Position numbers and translations under genes: made by a program. A stretch of 64,000 nt of DNA from Monoplex corrugatus. Taxonomy: Eukaryota; Mollusca; Gastropoda; Littorinimorpha; Ranellidae. This document shows, in pieces, positions 1-10,419 of the stretch. The DNA is taken from positions 50,605,255-50,669,254 of the forward strand of contig JAPXFY010000018.1 of NCBI GenBank assembly GCA_030674185.1, in the 5' to 3' direction. The notes under the pieces are model-generated. The model ran no database searches and was not told the DNA's origin. It was given only the letters and a program-made list of their open reading frames with translations. How positions within the stretch are numbered: the first letter of the stretch is position 1; each line of letters opens with the position of its first letter.

Positions 1-1
1 C

Positions 2-2
<1 letters not shown>

Positions 3-39
<37 letters not shown>
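3..39. repeat. (AC)n microsatellite
   Basis: Perfect AC dinucleotide run at the left edge of the window; it probably continues outside. It abuts the duplicated block that starts near 150. Confidence 0.95.
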
Positions 40-42
<3 letters not shown>

Positions 43-149
43 GTGATTTTGGCGTTGGTTACTACCACCTGCCATCCTTGCCAATCTTCTGCCGAGCAGA
101 CGATGACCTACATGTCAGCATTGCAGTTCTTTAACTGGATGCCAGCCCT

Positions 150-540
150 TTTATTTGAGTTTGCCAGAATAGTGTTCCCTAAATCTTTTCAAACGAGGCG
201 GAGACCGGAAGTTGACAGCGTCCTAACAGAGAGAACTGATGGAAGAGTTCAATACGCCAGAAGCACACTTCCGCTCTTCTTTCTCCTCCTGCTTCCCAGC
301 AGATAACTGTAACGGGGAGAGGCAGAGGGGACTGACAGCCTGAGAGATTTTGAACACCTTCTTCAACTACGGCTGCTTTATGCTAAAATGCCTAAAACTA
401 AGTCGTTATCCTCTTTAAAATGTTTAAATTCTTATGGAAATTAGATGGCCAAACTTCAGACATGAATGACTTGCAGTTTTCTCTTCTTCTTTTTTTTTTT
501 TTCTCCTTTTCCTCAGCCTTCTTCTTCTTTTTCTTCTTTC
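150..540. repeat. Non-coding block, copy 1 of a duplication
   Basis: The stretch around 160-330 (TTTGCCAGAATAGTGTTCCC through the CTTCCCAGCAGATAACTG area) recurs at about 2198-2352 with scattered substitutions, and weaker similarity continues near 440-490. Both copies sit to the right of CA microsatellites, with the same GGCGTTGGT phrase in between. No coding potential is recognised. It may be an old transposable element or a segmental duplication. Confidence 0.6.
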
Positions 541-1774
541 CCGTCCATTTCAACTGTGGAAAGAAGCACTGACAACTTTTCAGACTGACCCAGCAAAAAG
601 AAGACGGAGTGTGCAAAACGGCGGGCAGGAAGGGAAAGTGGTGCACGCTGAAAGAAGGAATGGATGGGTTGTACGCACGCTCATCAGCCATCATTAAAGA
701 CACACAGACCCTGGTCTCTTTAATGGATCCCTGGGTTAGTGTCTTCACGTTCAACAATTGTTACATAGACATTTTATGTTGATGAGCACTCTCTGCGTAA
801 CAAGTTGGTGTTTGGGTTTTTGTTTGTTTGTTTGTCTGGGGGGTTGTTTGTTTTGGGGATTGTTCATTTGCTTTTTGGGTTTGTTTGTTGTTTTTGTTGT
901 TGTTTGTTTGTTTTTGTCTTTTTCGTTGATTGTTCTGGCTGAATCGTTGTAGCAGTAACTGGGTTATGTATATTGGTGTCTGGAGTTTGAAGCTTGTTCA
1001 AGAATGTTCGGGACATTCGATATGCACTTCACCCAAATCATCCAGCAATTATCTGCAAACTCTCTGGGCCTGCGCGAAGCCTCAGTGATGCTCTGGCAAC
1101 ACTTTGATATGGGCAGGGAAAAGGAAAAGATCTATGAAAATAAAACCGACACCAACAGAAAGATTGCAGCATAGAATGAGCAGCAAACAGGCTGGAATTT
1201 ATGTTGTGGGCTGGGACTGAACTGGAGACATCAGATCTTGATTCCACGGTTATAACAAAAGAATCAACCAGCCCGTATAAAAAAAAAGTAGAACACATGC
1301 AAACAAACAAAAATAGTAATAATAATAATAAAGAAACAAATGAAGAGTGTTGTCTAGTTGTTGTAACCATTCCCTAATGCAAAACACGTCTTTCGCAGTA
1401 CTGTTGTTGCAATTCTAAGATTGCATATCTTTTCAGAGACAGTTCTCTACGAATGAGTTTCTAGACTACAAAATTACCTCCATTTCTGATGGATATGATC
1501 GACAGTGTCTTCCAGATACCGTGTTATGATCATGGACGACTCCTCTGTAACTTCAGGGATGGGATCTGAGAGGTATATGCAACACAGTAAGGATCACTTT
1601 TGAGTTTCCTCTCGTTTCTGAACGATTCACGTAACTATCTTGTCCAGACACAGTGAAACGTTTTGTGTCATCTGATTACATGTGGTCCCATGTAAAGTAT
1701 TATACACCGGATCAATATGTCTTAAAATGTACACCATAATGCTAAGCCTGTGCGAACAAACGTATGCGCTCGCG

Positions 1775-2009
<235 letters not shown>

Positions 2010-2194
2010 AGTGCGCTTGACACTGAACATCGTCTTGGCGTTGGTGATCATAAATTTACTAACCGATCTTGGCGTTGGTGATCACTTTCTAACCATTAAC
2101 ATCCTTACTAATCTTTAGCTCGGAGACGCTGGGTCTAAATGTCAACCATTTCCAACTGAGATGCAAGCCCCTCCCTCTTTTTTTTCTCCCTAGG

Positions 2195-2540
2195 TTGCCA
2201 GAGTGGTGTTCCCAAAATCTTTTCAGAACGAGGAGGAGACCGGAAGTTGACGGCGTCCTAACATGGAGAGCTAATGGAAGAGTTAAATACACTGGATACA
2301 CACTTCCTCTCTTCTTTCTCCTCCTTCTGCTTCCCGGCATATAACTGACATCCGAAAGAGAGGACGGGGTCACGTGACAGAAAGATGGTTTTTGCACGTT
2401 TCTAAAACGCCAAGAGTTTTCAGTTCTGCAAAAAAAAAATCGTTATTCTCAAAGAAGAATAAAAACAACAACAAGGAAAAAAATAGGAAAAGGATTTAAA
2501 TAAATGGAAAAGAAACGGGAAGAACTAGATGGTCAAATCA
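2195..2540. repeat. Non-coding block, copy 2 of the 150-540 duplication
   Basis: Matches copy 1 over the GAGGAGACCGGAAGTTGAC region and onward to the CTTCTTTCTCCTCC and CCCGGCATATAACTG area, with indels. An AGATGGTCAAA phrase near 2528 recalls copy 1 at 443. Confidence 0.6.
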
Positions 2541-2749
2541 TTCTAGCAATCTTCCACAAAAATTGTTCCAGAGAATCTAGATTTTGTACTTTTCAAGGTC
2601 GTTGTCACATTAAAGAAGCGGTTGTTGAAATAAATTTCGACATTCATGGAGGATAATAGCAGATTGTCACAACAGTGCAAACAGAATGCAAGTATTGTTA
2701 GAAGGTACTGAAGAAGCGCTGTTCACACATTTTCTGATATTAGGCTTGC

Positions 2750-2781
2750 TTTCTCTCTCTGTCTCTGTCTCTCTTTCTGTC

Positions 2782-2832
<51 letters not shown>

Positions 2833-2834
2833 TT
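2750..2834. repeat. (GTCT)n / CT-rich microsatellite
   Basis: CT-rich lead-in, then about twelve consecutive GTCT units. Confidence 0.95.
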
Positions 2835-2978
2835 GGTCAGTGAGATCAAGAACTTCGCAACATGACTTCCAAACTTACACATGTGCGATTCCTCAACGGT
2901 CATTTGGTAAAGAACCATCCAGAAACAGCTGACAAAATCATGTTAAAACATTCTGGTAACTGAAAGACAGACCCTTCC

Positions 2979-3394
2979 AGATACATACTTTTACGAGGTT
3001 TTTTTTCTTGTTTTTTTTTTCTTCTGTCACTTGTACCATCAGGCGTCTCTGGAAGACACAACTTTCTATACAGATACATACTTTTACGAGTTTTTTTTTT
3101 CTTCTTCTGTCACTTGTACCATCAGGCGTCTCTGGAAGACACAACTTTCTATACAGATACATACTTTTACGAGGTTTTTTTTTTTCTTCTTCTGTCACTT
3201 GTACCATCAGGCGTCACTGGAAGACACAACTTTCTATACAGATACATACTTTTACGAGTTGTTTTTTTTCTTGTCACTTGTACCATCAGGCGTCACTGGA
3301 AGACACAACTTTCTATACAGATACATACTTTTACGAGGTTTTTTTTTCTTGTCACTTGTACCATCAGGCGTCACTGGAAGACACAACTTTCTAT
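2979..3394. repeat. Minisatellite, five copies of a ~78-85 bp unit
   Basis: The phrase GTACCATCAGGCGTC occurs at 3033, 3116, 3201, 3280 and 3358 (spacings 83, 85, 79, 78). Each unit has the same CTGGAAGACACAACTTTC body, a CAGATACATACTTTTACGAG segment and a variable T run, which explains most of the length variation. Copies differ by few substitutions, so the array looks young. Open frames through it on both strands are repeat artefacts. Confidence 0.93.
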
Positions 3395-3589
3395 CTACTG
3401 CGAGGCGGGAGGTTACGGCGAGGGTCACATTTCTGGCGTGACAGGTTTAGAAAGATACAGAAGGTAAAGATCATAAATGAAGCAATTATGTGTCACTGTG
3501 TCACTCCAGCTTCGCTTGGGTCGTCCTCTGGCTCTGCTGCTGGAATATGTGTTATTGCAGATACATTAAGCAGGCTGGTCTGCAGGCAT

Positions 3590-4875
3590 TAATCGTATGA
3601 CAGTGCCCAAACTACTTGATCTGCTGTTTCACAGTGTGTTGTAGGACGGGTGTTACTCCCACCATCTCTCTTATTGCTTCATTTCTGATCTTATCCATTC
3701 TTGCCTTGTTGGCAGTTCTACCTTAAGGATTTCATCTCACGAGTGGCTCTCTTTCTTGTTTGTGCTTTTGTCAGAGATCAAGTGTGGCATTGGTACGTTA
3801 GCGTAGGGAGGAAGATGGTATTAATATGCTTTGGTTTTGTGCTCGTGGGATGCTGGGGTGTCTCAGGAGAGGAGCTAATTGACAGTCGGCTGTGTTTGCT
3901 TTCTGCATCTTTCTAATCTTCCATTCTCTGTGAAAATGCTGACCAAGTGCTTAAATTATTGTCTGCTTCAGATGATTACCGTTCATATTCATGTTCAGTA
4001 TTTCTGGTATTCTTTCTACTGTCATGGCTTTCGTCGTAACGATGCTGATACTCATCCCGAAGTTTTCATAGCTGGCATTGAGTTGGTAAATACGTTCTTG
4101 AAGCTGGGACATATCATTGCTCAGCACGATCTGGTCATCAGTGAATAACAGCTCATTCAATACTTCTTCGTCCACGTGTGCCTCCCTGGTGATACGGTCC
4201 ATGTATACGACAAAGAACAGGGGGAATAGCACACAGCTCTGTTTTATCCTGGATGTTACTAGGAACCCATTGGTTATTCCGCTTGGGGTGTGCACAGAGC
4301 TCTTGTGGTTGCAAGACATGGACCTCATATTATCTAGAGGTTGATCTTTGGTGCCATATGGCTACAAGACTTCCCATAACTTGTCTCGGTCCACTCAGTC
4401 GAAGGGTTTTTCCAGGTCGTCAAGTATGAGATGGATTGCTGTGTCATACTCTATAGCTCTTTTACGTAACTGTTGGAGTACGAAGATTGCGCTCGTACAT
4501 CCTCTTCCTTTTCCAAATCCAAACTTGACGTTGTTAAGGAAAGGTTCCCTGATACGTTGTTCGAGTATCTTTGCATACATTTTTCCTACATGACTGAAGT
4601 GCAATATTCCTCTAGATGTAGTGCAGTCTCTTTTGCTTCCTTTGACTTTTCAACTGGAAAAATAATTGCATTCTGCCAATCGTCAGGTAATCTCCTCTCT
4701 TCCCAAACCTTCTGAAAGATGACACTATGAGCCACTTAATCCCTCTCTCTCTCTCTCTCTCTCTGTCTGTCTCTCAGTCTCAGTCTCTGTCTCTGTCTTA
4801 GTCTCTCTGTCTCTGTCTCTCTCTGTGTCTCGCTCTCTCTGTCTCTCTGTATGTCTCTCTCTGTCTCTCTCTGTC

Positions 4876-4909
<34 letters not shown>

Positions 4910-5264
4910 CCTCTTTCTCTCTCTCTCCACAAGCGAGAATGGCTTGAGTTGTTATCCAGTCTGCGCTTGCTGACTTCTCTTTTTCTTGGTTTGTTATAAC
5001 TGCCCTTCTCACCCCGTTCTCCAGGACGTTAGGTTCACGGTGACCTGGGTGGCGGGTGGCAAAATTTCCTGTGGGATTTAGTAGATCTCTGGAGCATTTC
5101 TCCCATTTCTCAACAACTTCATCATCATCACACGATGACTGCCCGTTCACACCGCTGATCATTGTAGTGGGGTCAAAAGGTTTGTCACAGACTCTCGTGG
5201 CTTTCACGCTTTTATAGAATTCTCTTAGGGAATCGCTGGCAGAGTTCACTCGGTTCCTCTCCAT
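3590..5264 (-). mobile_element. Degenerate non-LTR retrotransposon, RT region
   Basis: Reading right to left: an endonuclease-RT linker (5264 to about 4930, with DDDEVVEKWEKCSRDLL), a CT-rich expansion, RT fingers (WEERRLPDDWQNAII, then VGKMYAKILEQRI, FGFGKGRGCTSA, DDLEKPFD), palm motif C as LLFTDDQIVLSND near 4165, the LNASYENFGMSIS motif, and a post-RT segment (MDKIRNEAIREMVGVTPVL) near 3640. The order is that of a LINE ORF2. Frameshifts, stops and the missing endonuclease show it is dead. Confidence 0.85.
4739..4930. repeat. CT/GTCT-rich simple repeat inside the LINE relic
   Basis: Imperfect CT, GTCT and CTCTGT units interrupt the dead RT reading frame. The repeat-encoded Arg/Glu/Asp-rich ORFs on the minus strand are artefacts. 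Confidence 0.9.
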
Positions 5265-5588
5265 ATTTCTTTCACGAAGCCTCCTTTGCTCTCTTGATCA
5301 TTCTCTTGCTTTTTCGTCTGATGAGCCTGTAGTTGATGTACACTCCCCTTTCATCTAGAAGAGAACGGGATATTTTGCTGTTGCAAAAATGTATGAAAAA
5401 GAAAATCAACCGAACTTAAGACATTAAGAGCTTATATTTTCATCCATCTGTGAATGTAAGGGGTTTTGTTCCTTTATAATCTCTTTTGAATTTTTCAATC
5501 TTCTGTTTGCTTGTGGTTTTCTGTCTGTTTTGTTCAGTCTCTGTTTAAAAAACGAGATTATTTCATATCGATCAGAGATGTTTGTGGT

Positions 5589-5736
<148 letters not shown>

Positions 5737-5926
5737 TCCTTCTTACTTCTGATGGGCTTCGTTTCTTTGTCTGGTATGGGGTTGTGGTTTCTGTTGTTAC
5801 TTTCCTCTGCAGTTGTTTCATATATCTACTGACTACTTTGTTTATTTCGAAATATTTGCAAATCAAATATTGTGACAGTAAAATCATTACTTTTCCTTAC
5901 CCTTCACTATTTTGGGTAAAACACTA

Positions 5927-5928
<2 letters not shown>

Positions 5929-5958
<30 letters not shown>

Positions 5959-6035
5959 AACAACACAACACACAAAAAAAAGAGCTGCAGCAACAACAAC
6001 ACAGAAACACACAAACATACGCACACGTACCCTAG

Positions 6036-6102
<67 letters not shown>

Positions 6103-6259
6103 CACACACACACACACACACATGCACACACACCAGCAACAAAAACAACACAGAAATACACACAAACATGCGAACACGCACCCCTAGATACACACACACA
6201 CAACAACAACAACACAGAAACACACAAACATACGCACACGCACTCCTAGATACACACAC

Positions 6260-6298
<39 letters not shown>

Positions 6299-6345
6299 CA
6301 GAAATACAAATAAACATGCGCGCACGCTTGCGTGCACCACCACAA
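5929..6345. repeat. Composite minisatellite: (CAA)n + conserved segment + (CA)n, about four units
   Basis: Each unit has CAACAACAA, then CACAGAAA(C/T)ACA, ACAAACATRCG, CACACGYAC, CTAGATA, then a CA run. Units begin near 5988, 6136, 6203 and 6264. The CA run after the first unit reaches about 90 bases, and the CAA run of the last unit about 40 bases. Confidence 0.85.
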
Positions 6346-6497
6346 TGAAAAGAGTGACGTAGCTGACGATGTAAGGGAAACGACCACTTTAAGGGAAAAA
6401 ATAGCCAATCCTGTTTTACGTGGAACTTATTTCCCTTCGACAATGAACTGCAACCAACACTACCTGCCAACAGACTTGCTACAATTTGATAAAGAGG

Positions 6498-6665
6498 AGA
6501 GCGTGCGTGCGTGCGTGAGTGAGTGAGTGGATGCGTGCGTGTGTGTATGTGTGTGCATGCGTGCGTATGTGTGTGTATATGTTTGTCTAGGGATGCGTAT
6601 GTGTATGTGCGTGTGTGCGTGCTTGCGCACACGCATGTGTGCGTCTGCATATAATTATGTGTGCA
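6498..6665. repeat. Degenerate GT / GCGT / GTAT repeat
   Basis: Alternating purine-pyrimidine tract with GTGC, GTGA and GTAT units. Potential Z-DNA former. 6670-7010 has no recognised feature. Confidence 0.85.
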
Positions 6666-7014
6666 TGTGTTGTCAATTTATCAGAATGTCTGTGTATGTG
6701 CATGTGAATGTGCGTATTATAAATTTATCAACTATTGGTTTCTCTGCCTGATTTTTAAATGGATCTTTTGTAAATGTAAGTCCTACGTGTGATATGAATC
6801 GATGGAGTCAATAAAAGATCTCGACCCAATATTTTCGTCATAATGACTGAAATCACGCAAACATTAATGCAGTAATTTCTGGAAAGGAAAAATCATGGAC
6901 GGCTTTTAGTAATTTATTACAAATAACAGATGTAAAACAAAATACACTCACTCGATTATACATACAGCAGTCACTACAATCACAATCAAGCATCATCTGA
7001 CAAACTGCAGAATG

Positions 7015-7380
7015 TTTTTTTTTAAAATCCGCCTCAAGTTTGGTATCCAAGGCGTCTTCATACGATCATGTGCGGCTTCTCCAAGAAAAGCCTGCATTGG
7101 CTTCCTATTCAAGCACAGATAGATTACAGACTTTCAACTCTTTGTCACACTTTTCAACTCTCTGTCACTCTTTTCAACTCTTTGTCACTCTTCGTCTGCT
7201 CTTCTTTACCTCTCATATCTTTGTTCTGTGTACACTCCACCGAAACAACTTCGTTCCTCTTCTTCCAGATTCAAAAATGTTTCACGTTCCTCATGTCAGG
7301 ACTAAAACCAATGGAGAGCGTTTCTTTTCTTTTAAAGTCCCCCAAGATCTGGCACTCCCTTTCCAGTGAAATAAGAGAAA
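7015..7380 (+). mobile_element. Decayed LINE, C-terminal end of ORF2
   Basis: HWLPIQAQIDYRL near 7090 and, further on, SKMFHVPHVRTKTNGERFFSFKVPQ (about 7271-7350) resemble the last part of CR1-like ORF2 proteins, where LHWLP...RI-YKL is followed by a -FRVP--RTK-YG--SFS block. A short TTTCAACTCT tandem repeat (7130-7190) separates them. The frame is broken. Confidence 0.6.
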
Positions 7381-7383
7381 TAC

Positions 7384-7426
<43 letters not shown>

Positions 7427-7555
7427 TGTGTGTGCGTGTGTGTGTATGTGTGTGTGTGTGTGATTATGGAGTGTGTATGTGTGTGCGTGAGTGTGTGTGT
7501 GTGTGTATGTGTGTGTGCGTGCGTGCGTGCGTGTGAGTGTGTGTATGTGTGTTGG

Positions 7556-7589
<34 letters not shown>

Positions 7590-7590
7590 T
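7384..7590. repeat. (GT)n microsatellite with GTAT/GCGT interruptions
   Basis: Long imperfect GT tract directly downstream of the LINE relic; non-coding despite open frames. Confidence 0.9.
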
Positions 7591-7671
7591 GTGGTGGACG
7601 TGTTCAAATACTCTATGATTTCATGACGTTGACCTGGAACACTTCGCGTTTTCTGCAGCCATGCGCACAGG

Positions 7672-7672
<1 letters not shown>

Positions 7673-7752
<80 letters not shown>

Positions 7753-7775
7753 TGTGTGTGTGTGCATGTGTGTAA
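7673..7775. repeat. (GT)n microsatellite
   Basis: Nearly pure GT, about 100 bases with one GGTGT interruption. Confidence 0.95.
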
Positions 7776-7904
7776 GTAACATTATATAACGTTGACATGC
7801 TTGCAGACCCGCCAAATTTCGTTGCTGTTTTGGATAGCAACAAAAAAATGTGTCCCCACAGCCCCCAAGATAAGGAATGCAGGGTTTGCATTTTATAACC
7901 CCTG

Positions 7905-8110
7905 TTTTCTTTGGAAGTGCAATGAAAGTTGATTTTGACATATCTAAGGGAATTTTTCCGGTGTCATTATTTGCATTTAGGAGGACTGTTATTTCTTCAG
8001 TACCGATTCCTCCAAGGTTTCGATCATCTTTGTAGTCTGGTCCAGGGTTTTTTCCTGGTTTCATCTTTTTCAATGCTGCTCTAACTTCATCTTCCGTTAT
8101 GGGTGGTCCT
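7905..8110 (-). mobile_element. LINE RT fragment (fingers region)
   Basis: The minus strand reads MKKMKPGKNPGPD, then a broken stretch, then TGKIPLDMSKSTFIALPKKTG. This is the KMK-GK--GPDG through P--W--S-I--L-KK sequence at the front of many LINE RT domains. It ends less than 300 bases from the BicD start, next to the probable promoter. Confidence 0.8.
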
Positions 8111-8257
8111 TCAACGTTCTTTCTTATAATGTGTTTTTCGTTTATATAACTTACGAAGGGTATTCATATGAAAGCAATAGAAGATGAAATGGAAATATTT
8201 AGCGACGGTGCCGAAACGGATGTGTTTCAGCGCAAGGCCATGTGCGGTATTTTTGAC

Positions 8258-8265
8258 CCGGAAGT
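8258..8265 (+). promoter_or_regulatory. ETS-type motif in the probable BicD promoter
   Basis: CCGGAAGT lies about 150 bases before the BicD start codon. Such sites are common close to transcription starts of broadly expressed animal genes. No TATA box is obvious nearby. The role is inferred from position only, and similar CGGAAGT strings also occur in the repeats near 207 and 2240. Confidence 0.3.
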
Positions 8266-8309
8266 TAACGGCACATGACCTCTGAATAACTGCATAATTT
8301 CGTCCAGAC

Positions 8310-8360
8310 ATGGCGACCGTTCGCCGTGGAAGTTTTAGTGGCCCTCCTCAGGCATTGTAA
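8310..8360 (+). other. Upstream ORF in the probable BicD 5' UTR (16 codons)
   Basis: ATG with G at +4 opens a 16-codon reading frame ending in TAA 48 bases before the main start. It is in the same frame as BicD but separated by the stop. If the transcript starts upstream of 8310 it would reduce main-frame translation; the transcription start is not known. Confidence 0.4.
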
Positions 8361-8408
8361 CGCTCGAACCTCCTTTCTTAGACGATGAGTTAAAAGCCAG
8401 GGCAGAAA

Positions 8409-8603
8409 ATGGATCCATCGATTGATCTTGAAAAGGAAGTTGAGCGGCTTAGTAATGAGCTTGCCGAAACTGCACGCGAAAAAGTTCAGGCAGCTGAATA
8501 TGGTCTGGTCGTCCTCGAAGAAAAGCAACAGTTGCAAGCTCAGTATGACGATTTGGAATCTCAGTTCGAAACGATTAAGATTGAATTGGACTGTGCTAAA
8601 GAG
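8409..8603 (+). CDS. BicD: BicD exon 1 (residues 1-65)
   Basis: Encodes the N-terminus from Met1 through the CC1 box; the AAEYG motif is at residues 28-32. It ends in GAG followed by a GTGGGT donor. Reading on through the donor leads to a stop within about 25 bases, which supports the splice call. The following intron is about 3.6 kb. Confidence 0.95.
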
Positions 8604-10345
8604 GTGGGTGATTACTTCTATTACTAGTTGACTGTAAGTCGCTGTAGTTAAAGAAAGATTTTACAAAAACATTTTTAAAGTTTGTAATCCTGGATAGTAA
8701 TGGTTGCAACTTGCGCTGTGACTGAGTCAGTGTGAGTGTCGACAAGTGAGTGAATGAGTGGCTCGCATCCAAGATGATGATTCACGGATGTTGTTAGATG
8801 TTGCTGTTGTATGCAATAGCGACGAGTCGGCGTATACAAGATATGTGTCTTATTGAAATACAATGTGTGTGATTTATAACTACAATAAAATTATTAATGA
8901 ATCACAACATCATTCATAAACCTGTAGGCCCTATACCCAAGTTTTCATGGCACTAGAAAAATGAGTGTAGGACTGGGGGGAAAGTAGCCTATAGGACTAG
9001 ACATAGGCGTAATCATCCTAATAATAAAAGAAAGTGTGCCATACTCAAAACACGATATGTATTCATGATCATCATCATCATCAGTCCCGTAGTCTGGTTG
9101 ACCATTAAAGATTTTGCAACCAACTTCCTCCACTCCTCACGGTCCTCAGCTTTTTATGTATTTGTGGTTAATAAATCACCGTAAAATTTGCTTGTTGTGT
9201 TCAGTAAAGGGGTAGGCCCCCATATCGATTCTTTGCTTAAGCCATGCCTTTGAACATAAAATCTACAAATGTGATGAACAGGACCAGGAGTTAGTTTACA
9301 ATTTGTGTTGAAAAGTTATTAGGAAGAGACAAAGTGAAAGAGCATACACTATTATCAGAACCTTGGAGTTGGAGATGCCATTAGGCTATATTAGTATATG
9401 TTGGGTTGATTTTTTTTTCAAGGGATGGGCATTACTGAGTACTACTATTAGTATGTTATTGCGGCTAATTTTCAAAGATGTGTTTGAGTGTACACATGTA
9501 GGCTTATGCATTTATTATATCAGTTTTAATTTTTATATTTGCCAGATTGTAAGAGTTGTGAACAAAAGCTTCTGTTTACTTATTTGGTCATAGATTTAAG
9601 GAATCAGTATTTGAACAATACATTTCTGGCAGATAATAACAGTTGCAATGAAAAAATAGTGGTGATGCTCTCACAAGGTTTTATTTGGTGGTGCTGTCAA
9701 AAGCTTTTATTAGTACTGTTTGAATCATTAGTGGTGGTATGTCACAGGTTTGAACTGGGTAATCAGTCTGTAGTTTGAAATTGACAAAAAGTGAAAAACT
9801 GTATTAGATTTAGAATCTAGATGTTGATATTTTATTTCATATAAAATATAAAACAGCAGGTCAGCAAGGTATTTTGTTTCATGATCCATAAAAAGTGAGT
9901 AGGATATTGTTTTTTATGTGTGGCATTTGACATTGTCACTATTTTAGAATTATAGTTGAAATGTTATGTCACTACTTTAGAATTATAATTCAAATACCAG
10001 TTATAGAAACTTTTATAAAACGTAGCTTTCGGTTACACATGTAATGCTTTTCACCTTGCTGGCAAATTGTACAATGACTTTATGTTCCTCTCTTTCTACT
10101 TGAATTCAGCTTTGGCATGTGATGTATTTAAAGTTTAACTAGAAATGTCTGTACTCCAGGTAATCTGATAACCCAGATAAATTTTATGTAGGCCTACTTG
10201 TCACAGGATCCATATGAGCGTGTGTCACAGTGTGTACTTTGTCACTCTCTGTGTCACTTTTTTCAGTCATATAGTGTTTTTTCATAGTAATATACTTATA
10301 TAGTGTATCACGGTATACTATGTGTTTTTTTTCTGTATTTGTGAA

Positions 10346-10419
<74 letters not shown>

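Noticed and set aside
3008..3592. A 194-codon ORF on the + strand and overlapping ones of 136 and 117 codons
   Set aside because: They are produced by the ~80 bp minisatellite read in successive frames; repeat-encoded and without homology that I recognise.
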